A program made the translations under genes and the position numbers. DNA of 37,696 nucleotides from positions 1 to 37,696 of the forward strand of contig CAMEEZ010000007.1 in the NCBI GenBank assembly GCA_945915275.1. The letters run 5' to 3'. How positions within the stretch are numbered: position 1 is the stretch's first letter; the number at the start of each line of letters is the position of its first letter. Origin of the DNA: an uncultured Mycoplasma sp. Lineage in GTDB: Bacteria > Bacillota_I > Bacilli_A > RF39 > UBA660. A model generated the notes under the pieces. It was given only the letters and a program-made list of their open reading frames with translations. It was not told the origin of the DNA and did not search any database. Below, one piece after another: positions 32,306-37,696 of this stretch.

Positions 32306-33211
32306 TTAAGACCATAGATCTTCTTTATATTTTCCATCTTCAATTAATTTTTTTATAGATTCTTTTACAAACGGTAAATCTTCTTTATATGTTACGCCTA
32401 ACCATTTACCTTTTGTTATTTCATTTTTTAAAATTATATTTCCATTATTAATATTTTTTGTTACACAATCTGGTAATAATGCTTCATCTTTACTTAGATT
32501 TGGAGTTTTTTCAAAAAATTCTTTAAAAAATTCTTCCAAATAATTAAAGAAACTATTTTTAAAACAATACATATTCATACTTACAGGATGATTTATCTCG
32601 GTATCAAATGGTTTACTTCCATCTAATGGTTCACAATGGGCTTTTCCATCCACTGTTGATATAGAGCTCTCAATCATTTTTACGATATTATTATCTTCCA
32701 TATAGCATACAGCTCTTTTTACACTTCCATATTTACTACTAGTTTCAATATATGGATATGTTATACAAGCATATTCATTTTCATCTTTACTATTTAAAAA
32801 GAAATTATAGGCTGTCTCATATGCTTCTGGGCCATAATAGTCATCGGCATTTATTACTGAAAAAGATCCATTTACATAATCTTTAGCTGCCAATATAGCC
32901 TGAACAGTTCCCCAAGGTTTAGTTCTATCTTTTGGAACACTAAATCCTTCAGGAATATCTTCCATTTTTTGAAATGCATATTCAACTTTAATTTTATCAG
33001 CAATTCTTTTACCAACAGTTTCTTTAAAAACATCAAGCATTTCTTCTTTTATAACAAAAACAACTTTATTAAATCCTGCTTTTTTTGCATCATATGCAGA
33101 ATAATCTAAAATAAATTCTCCTTTTAACCCAACTGGTTCAATTTGTTTTAACCCTCCAAAACGACTACCCATTCCTGCAGCCATTACTACTAACGTTAAT
33201 TCTTCTTTCAT
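32306..33211 (-). CDS. Sugar-phosphate-type nucleotidyltransferase
   Basis: The N-terminal signature LVVMAAGMGSRFGGLKQIEPV is the NTP-binding loop of GT-A nucleotidyltransferases that make nucleotide-activated sugars or alcohols. SVINADDYYGPEAY gives the metal-binding Asp pair, and KPWGTVQAILAAKDYV matches the family. The C-terminus (KGKWLGVTYKEDLPFVKESI) is typical of a bacterial subgroup of about 300 aa with unassigned substrate. It follows pcrA by 2 nt, so it is co-transcribed. Candidate products are wall-polymer precursors, but nothing in the sequence fixes this. Confidence 0.85.
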   Translation of the reverse strand: MKEELTLVVMAAGMGSRFGGLKQIEPVGLKGEFILDYSAYDAKKAGFNKVVFVIKEEMLDVFKETVGKRIADKIKVEYAFQKMEDIPEGFSVPKDRTKPWGTVQAILAAKDYVNGSFSVINADDYYGPEAYETAYNFFLNSKDENEYACITYPYIETSSKYGSVKRAVCYMEDNNIVKMIESSISTVDGKAHCEPLDGSKPFDTEINHPVSMNMYCFKNSFFNYLEEFFKEFFEKTPNLSKDEALLPDCVTKNINNGNIILKNEITKGKWLGVTYKEDLPFVKESIKKLIEDGKYKEDLWS

Positions 33212-33213
33212 AT

Positions 33214-35301
33214 TTAATTTCCTTTCTTAATACTTTTATGATTTTTCATTAATTTTTTTATTCCATAATTTTTAGCAAAGGCAATAGAGACATATTTATC
33301 ATCAAAATCTAAAACAACTCCTCTGCCATAAATCGTATGCATGACAATTTCTCCTTTTTGATATTCTACAGATTCGGAAGAATACATTTTTTCTTTGTCA
33401 ATTTGTTTTTCTTCTCTTATACTAGCGTTTGTTTTTTCAATTAACGCTTCATCTATTTCTTGCAAAAACCTACTTGGAGGATTTTGATTCTCTCTACCAT
33501 ATAACATTCTCTTCTTAGCATTTGTTAAATATAATCTTTCTTTGGCTCTAGTTAAACCTACATAACATAATCTTCTTTCTTCTTCAAGGCCATTTTCTTC
33601 CAAGAAGGAATTAGCATGAGGAAATATACCCTCTTCCATTCCAGTAATAAATACAACTTTAAATTCTAATCCTTTGGCACTATGAAGAGTCATCAAAGTA
33701 ACAACATCATCATTATTTTTATGTTCTTCAATGTCAGCTACTAAACTTAATTCTTCTAAAAAATCACCTAAATTAACACTTCCCGTTCTTTCTTCAAAAG
33801 ATGCCGTAATACTTTTAAACTCCATTAAGTTATCAAGTCTTAACTCTGCTTCAAGTGTTTGTTCATTTTCAAGTTCTTCTTTTATTTTAGATTTAGTAAT
33901 TACGTCATCTATTAATTCAGTTAATGACATATTTTCACTATCTTTTTGAAGTTCTAATATAATTTCTTTGAAAGCCAATTCTTTTCCTTTAGAAATAACA
34001 TCAAACATAGATTTATTCTCTTCATATGCTTTTTTTTCTAATTCATCAATAGTTTTAACTCCTATGCCTCTTTTAGGAACATTTATTACTCTTTTTAAGC
34101 TTATTTCATCATGAGGATTATAAATTAACCTTAAATAGCATAATAAATCTTTGATTTCTTTTCTTCCGTAAAAATAATAACTTCCTACAACTTTAATACC
34201 TATATCACTTTTTAAAAACATTTCCTCAATAATACGCGATTGAGCATTTGTACGATAAAAAATAGCAATATCATTTTTACTATATCCTTCTTTTAAAAGC
34301 TTATGTATTTCTTCAATTATCAATGTAATCTCATGTTTTTCATCATAACTTCTTAAGTATTTTAACTTTACTCCATCACCACATTCACTAAATAAATTAA
34401 CATCTTTTCTTTCAATATTATTTTTTATTACAGAATTAGCTGCGTTTAAAATCATGTTTGTGCTTCGATAATTTTGATTTAGAGTAATTACCTTTGCTCC
34501 AGGATAATCCTTTTCAAAATTTAAAATATTTTTAAAATTAGCATGTCTGAAGGCATAAATTGATTGATTTGGATCTCCGACTATAAATATATTCTTATGC
34601 TTTTTTGCTAATAACTTAGTTAAACGATATTGGACTTCATTAGTATCTTGATACTCATCTATTAAAATATATTTAAATTTTTCCTGATATTTTTCTAATA
34701 TATTAGGGTTTTCTAAGAATAATTTAACAGGAAGCTTTAGTAAGTCATCAAAATCAACCGAATTATTTCTTTTTAAAGTCTGCTCATATTCTAAATAAAC
34801 ATCATATGCTACTCTTTCTGGGGGAGTGTTAAAAAATTTTTCTATTTCAGCATTTGTTAACATTTCATTTTTTATAAAACTAATTCTATTTCTAATATAC
34901 GATGGTGCCGCATCTTTTGAGTCATACCCTTTATTTTTCATTATTTTTTTTATTATACTTAAGACATCATCACTATCTAAAATAGTAAAGTTTTTTTCAA
35001 GGCCTAATGAATCAACATTTTCTCTAATTAATTTTAATCCTAAAGAATGAAATGTCCCGACAAAAGCATAATTTTCTTCGACTATTTTACTTAATCTTTC
35101 TTTCATTTCTTTGGCTGCTTTATTAGTAAAAGTGATAGCCAAAATATTATATGAAGGAACTCCAGAGTCAATAAGATTAGCTATTCGTGTAGTCAGCACT
35201 TTTGTTTTACCAGATCCTGCTCCAGCAATTACTAAACAAGGTCCTTCTTTGAACTGTACTGCTTCTAGTTGATTGTTGTTTAAATTGTCATTTATGTTCA
35301 T
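33214..35301 (-). CDS. pcrA: UvrD/PcrA-family ATP-dependent DNA helicase
   Basis: This SF1A 3'-5' helicase acts in repair and replication-fork maintenance. Motifs in order: Q motif and LNNNQLEAV, Walker A VIAGAGSGKTKVLTTRI, Ia AITFTNKAAKEM, II ILIDEYQDTN, III IFIVGDPNQSIYAFRHA, IV TLNQNYRST, V VTLMTLHSAKGLEF and VI CYVGLTRAKERLYL. The C-terminus (EIVMHTIYGRGVVLDFDDKY) is the PcrA-type tail that contacts RNA polymerase. At 695 aa it is slightly short of typical PcrA (about 720-740). A GTG two codons upstream (35307) is an alternative; AAGGA lies 10 nt before the chosen ATG. Confidence 0.94.
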   Translation of the reverse strand: MNINDNLNNNQLEAVQFKEGPCLVIAGAGSGKTKVLTTRIANLIDSGVPSYNILAITFTNKAAKEMKERLSKIVEENYAFVGTFHSLGLKLIRENVDSLGLEKNFTILDSDDVLSIIKKIMKNKGYDSKDAAPSYIRNRISFIKNEMLTNAEIEKFFNTPPERVAYDVYLEYEQTLKRNNSVDFDDLLKLPVKLFLENPNILEKYQEKFKYILIDEYQDTNEVQYRLTKLLAKKHKNIFIVGDPNQSIYAFRHANFKNILNFEKDYPGAKVITLNQNYRSTNMILNAANSVIKNNIERKDVNLFSECGDGVKLKYLRSYDEKHEITLIIEEIHKLLKEGYSKNDIAIFYRTNAQSRIIEEMFLKSDIGIKVVGSYYFYGRKEIKDLLCYLRLIYNPHDEISLKRVINVPKRGIGVKTIDELEKKAYEENKSMFDVISKGKELAFKEIILELQKDSENMSLTELIDDVITKSKIKEELENEQTLEAELRLDNLMEFKSITASFEERTGSVNLGDFLEELSLVADIEEHKNNDDVVTLMTLHSAKGLEFKVVFITGMEEGIFPHANSFLEENGLEEERRLCYVGLTRAKERLYLTNAKKRMLYGRENQNPPSRFLQEIDEALIEKTNASIREEKQIDKEKMYSSESVEYQKGEIVMHTIYGRGVVLDFDDKYVSIAFAKNYGIKKLMKNHKSIKKGN

Positions 35302-35325
35302 CTGCACTCAATCCTTACTATTAGT

Positions 35326-35354
35326 ATTATAACATTTGATATGTTTTAAATAAA
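35326..35354 (-). promoter_or_regulatory. Promoter of pcrA
   Basis: TATAAT (35326-35331) with TGT upstream (extended -10) and a weak TTTATT (35349-35354) at 17 bp. Confidence 0.5.
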
Positions 35355-35377
35355 GAGAAATGCTCATTTTATTTTAA

Positions 35378-35401
35378 ATAAAAAAACTGGATTATCCAGT
35401 T
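35378..35401 (-). terminator. Terminator of the helical-repeat operon
   Basis: AACTGG / CCAGTT (35396-35401 and 35385-35390), ATAAT loop, followed by seven Ts on the minus strand. It overlaps the last codon of the 95-aa gene. Confidence 0.8.
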
Positions 35402-35687
35402 ATAAATATTCTACAACAGTGATATCTTTTTGTATTTTATCAATTAAATCATCATGATCATATTGATTAAAAATGTTAACAAAATTACTATTATCCATTA
35501 AAAACATATCATAATAATTTATAAAAACTCTTTTATAATTAGTGACTCCTAATTCTTTTAAGAATAAAATATTGGCAGATACTAATTTCTGTTGTTCTTT
35601 TAACTTTGCAATCATTAATTCTGGTGTATTATTTTCAATTTCGGCAATCTCTTGTTTTGAAAACCCCAATTTATCCAAAAATTTCAT
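35400..35687 (-). CDS. Small helical protein (95 aa), third gene of unknown operon
   Basis: The family is unrecognised. The all-alpha prediction contains two related segments: FLDKLGFSKQEIAEI and, 39 residues later, FLKELGVTNYKRVFI. Each pairs a leucine-rich helix with a turn around LG, like the helical hairpins of mTERF-type or similar solenoid repeats. It starts at an ATG overlapping the stop of the 269-aa gene by 4 nt, so it is translationally coupled and probably part of the same complex. There is no signal peptide or membrane helix. Confidence 0.65.
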   Translation of the reverse strand: MKFLDKLGFSKQEIAEIENNTPELMIAKLKEQQKLVSANILFLKELGVTNYKRVFINYYDMFLMDNSNFVNIFNQYDHDDLIDKIQKDITVVEYL

Positions 35688-36493
35688 AGTTTTACACCAC
35701 TACTTTCTAAATCCATATTCTCAGAATTTATTAATTCTACTATTATCGGCTTCATGCTTTCAGCATCTTCCCTTGACCATTTTTCGTTACAAATCAGTGT
35801 TGCATAAACAATATCTACATCACTGATAGCACCCTTATGTTCTTTTTCATACGATACTAAATTCATGATTATACCCTCTGCTCTATCTTTAGATTTATCA
35901 TCTTGTTCAATTCCTGCTGAAGCAAAAGCATTATTATAAACTCTTATAAGAGTTGTATACTTTTCAAAATCTTCTATATCTAAATTAGCATCTTTTGATT
36001 GTAACGCTTCAATTATATTTTGGGCCTTTTCTTCATTAAAAGCTTGATCAAGAGTCATATAACTAGGCGTTTCTTCTTCGACTATTTCATCTAAATGTAA
36101 TCCTTCTGCAACTCTTTCCCATTCATCATCATTTAAAATGAAACTTTTAATTGTTCCGTCTTCATTTAGATAGCCTTTACCAACTTTTTCACAGTCTTCA
36201 ATTCGACTTATTATTATTTCAGCTTTAAATCTTAACAAAGATGGATTATTATAAATAATGCCAAATTTATCTTTTTTAGAATATTTTTCAATAGTTGTAA
36301 TTAAAACGTTTTGCTCTATAGTTAACGCTCTCAAGTCAGTAGCTTTTGAAAACGTTAAACCTGTTTCTGCAAACGTTTTTATAATCTCTTTTGTGTTCTC
36401 AACATTTTCTTCAGCGATTACAATGTTTGAATAAAACTTAGGCAATTTTGCTCTTTCATCCTCAGATAATAATCTACTAATTTCTTTAATCAT
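35684..36493 (-). CDS. Helical protein of unknown function, second gene of operon
   Basis: This acidic, alpha-rich, soluble 269-aa protein has no enzyme motif recognised. One segment (YNNPSLLRFKAEIIISRIED) resembles a C-terminal segment of the first operon protein (LNPSVLTKYTYDELIHAIDL): NPSxL followed by a helix with E and I at similar places. The C-terminal third (DIVYATLICNEKWSREDAES) is a further helical hairpin. A good AGGGGAG site stands before the ATG, 15 nt after the previous stop. Confidence 0.65.
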   Translation of the reverse strand: MIKEISRLLSEDERAKLPKFYSNIVIAEENVENTKEIIKTFAETGLTFSKATDLRALTIEQNVLITTIEKYSKKDKFGIIYNNPSLLRFKAEIIISRIEDCEKVGKGYLNEDGTIKSFILNDDEWERVAEGLHLDEIVEEETPSYMTLDQAFNEEKAQNIIEALQSKDANLDIEDFEKYTTLIRVYNNAFASAGIEQDDKSKDRAEGIIMNLVSYEKEHKGAISDVDIVYATLICNEKWSREDAESMKPIIVELINSENMDLESSGVKL

Positions 36494-36508
36494 ATATACT
36501 CCCCTATA

Positions 36509-37597
36509 CTAATATGCCATTAATGGAACTTTTTTTGGATCTAAACCACTTTCATTTAATAAATCAATTGCATGTATTAATTCATCATAAGTATACTTTG
36601 TTAATACTGATGGATTTAGAGAAATATCTAAAGGTGTTTTTTCCAAGCTAAATAATTTCTCAGCCTTATTTATAAACTCTTTATCAGTTAATAAGCTAAC
36701 GTTATCAGCAAACAATTCTAAATCCAAATCTATAGTTTTAGCATATTCTACATTATTTTTCATTACTTCTTTATCAAAATATAATGAAATATTATCTAAA
36801 TCTGTATTTGTATAATCTAGATAATCCAATCCAAGTTCTTCCATCGTCTCTTTAATCTCATTCTTATTATTAGCTGATGGAACAATATCTTCAATACTTG
36901 AACTAATTGATTCACTACTATACCCTTTTGCTTCTTGGATTACCTCGGAGATGCTCTTTCCGCCCTTTTGTTCTTTATCATATTCATATAAAGCATCTTC
37001 AGGAAACATTAAAATTTTAGCTGCTTCTCTTTGTTCCTCTTCACTAAAGCCGAATTTTTCTAACAATGAAGTAATTGAATCTCTAGTAATATTTATATTA
37101 CCGGTTAGAGCTAGTTCAAAATATTCATTAAGTTTCTCTTGTAATGCTAATGCCGCATCTTTTCTAATTCCTAATTCTTCAATTTTAGTTATTGCATCAT
37201 TCATTTCTTCTTCAACATTAGTCAATTCTTCTTCAGCTTTATTAGCTTCAGTTACAACTGAATTAATAGTTTCTGGCAATCTCTCATCCAAATTACTCTT
37301 TATAACATCAGGATTAAAATCCAATCCAAGCCTATCAATTACTAATTGATAGTCAGCTTCATTAATATTTGCTAGTACACTACTTAGTCTTTCTCCTTGC
37401 TCTTTTAATGAAGATTCTTCATTAGCAAGTCTACTTATTTTTTCTTGTAACAACTCTTTTTCTTTAGAAGTTCTTAACTTAGTTTCCTCAGCAGAACTTT
37501 TTTCTTTTTCCATTTGAGTTAAAATTACACTATCCTCACCACGTAAATTATATAATTTATCTAATATTTTTGTTGCTTCCTTTGTTAATGAATTCAT
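36509..37597 (-). CDS. Coiled-coil plus helical-repeat protein, first gene of operon
   Basis: Residues about 25-75 form a strong coiled coil (EKEKSSAEETKLRTSKEKEL) and about 115-150 a second one (EANKAEEELTNVEEEMNDAI). The C-terminal 100 residues show three related units of about 31 residues starting DKEVMKNNVEYA, DKEFINKAEKLF and YDELIHAIDLLN and ending in LD plus a hydrophobic turn (LDLELFADNVSLL, LDISLNPSVL, LDPKKVPLMAY). This is the look of a helical-hairpin solenoid such as mTERF-like repeats. The frame extends upstream to 37657, but AAGGGTG lies 8 nt before the ATG at 37597 and the promoter lies between, so 362 aa is preferred. Function unknown. Confidence 0.7.
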   Translation of the reverse strand: MNSLTKEATKILDKLYNLRGEDSVILTQMEKEKSSAEETKLRTSKEKELLQEKISRLANEESSLKEQGERLSSVLANINEADYQLVIDRLGLDFNPDVIKSNLDERLPETINSVVTEANKAEEELTNVEEEMNDAITKIEELGIRKDAALALQEKLNEYFELALTGNINITRDSITSLLEKFGFSEEEQREAAKILMFPEDALYEYDKEQKGGKSISEVIQEAKGYSSESISSSIEDIVPSANNKNEIKETMEELGLDYLDYTNTDLDNISLYFDKEVMKNNVEYAKTIDLDLELFADNVSLLTDKEFINKAEKLFSLEKTPLDISLNPSVLTKYTYDELIHAIDLLNESGLDPKKVPLMAY

Positions 37598-37624
37598 ATT
37601 TACACACCCTTTATTCTGTATAAC

Positions 37625-37653
37625 ATTATAACAAAGATGTTCGCTAAAGTAAA
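37625..37653 (-). promoter_or_regulatory. Promoter of the coiled-coil/helical-repeat operon
   Basis: TTTACT (37648-37653), a 17-bp spacer and TATAAT (37625-37630) with TGT upstream (extended -10), followed by an AAGGGTG site. Confidence 0.72.
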
Positions 37654-37696
37654 CCAAAAACCATAAAAAGAACGTATTTTATACCTTACGAATATA

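Noticed and set aside
1-37696. Mycoplasma-type genetic code
   Set aside because: TGA serves as a real stop at several overlapping gene ends (for example ku and the epimerase), and tryptophans are coded by TGG.
1-37696. CRISPR arrays, tRNA or rRNA genes, insertion sequences, prophage
   Set aside because: No regularly spaced repeats, cloverleaf or rRNA-like higher-GC segments, transposase motifs or phage genes were seen in any intergenic gap.

Overview
The window comes from a low-GC, AT-rich walled Firmicute (Bacilli/Clostridia-like, probably an uncultured anaerobic gut lineage). Evidence for this: an anaerobic class III ribonucleotide reductase, PduL-type phosphotransacetylase, MurC, LCP and LTA-synthase-like envelope enzymes, an NPKTSD sorting signal, strong AGGAGG-type ribosome binding sites and consensus sigma-A promoters. 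TGA is used as a stop (for example in the 4-nt gene overlaps at 20497 and 23897), so the standard bacterial code applies and this is not a code-4 mollicute. No rRNA, tRNA, CRISPR, transposase or phage gene was seen. Most genes lie on the minus strand in short operons closed by clear hairpin terminators.

Layout. 1-4.8 kb holds cell-surface genes: a truncated cadherin-like/Ig-like secreted protein, an SH3b-glucosaminidase-dockerin protein, and a divergent LCP protein with a C-terminal PASTA domain. 4.8-7.3 kb holds a class III ribonucleotide reductase whose glycyl-radical tail is a separate 61-aa gene. 7.4-13.4 kb is core metabolism: murC, a membrane protein, dusB, pduL and a PRPP synthetase. 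13.4-14.8 kb is a small operon of a 38-aa Cys-containing peptide, a histidine-phosphatase-like protein lacking its catalytic His, and an unknown protein.

14.8-19.5 kb is the most information-rich part: an OmpR-type two-component system, 11-bp TTTCA direct repeats at three sites around it, a possible small RNA, a frameshifted LOG/TIGR00725 gene, and in front of that gene a strong promoter, a His-rich 21-codon leader ORF and a chain of mutually exclusive hairpins. Upstream of this lies a sortase-anchored surface protein.

19.6-37.7 kb holds a minimal NHEJ pair (Ku plus a stand-alone ATP-dependent ligase), a secreted membrane-anchored protein, a YebC/patatin/epimerase operon behind a perfect palindrome, an LTA-synthase-like sulfatase coupled to AsnB, a YihY protein with a degenerate GGDEF sensor and a small membrane protein, a nucleotidyltransferase with PcrA helicase, and a three-gene operon of coiled-coil/helical-repeat proteins of unknown function.

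The envelope theme (LCP, GlcNAcase, MurC, LtaS-like, AsnB, sorted surface protein, two-component system) is strong. The parts most likely to be new are the regulatory architecture around 14.9-18.0 kb, the split NrdD and the terminal operon.
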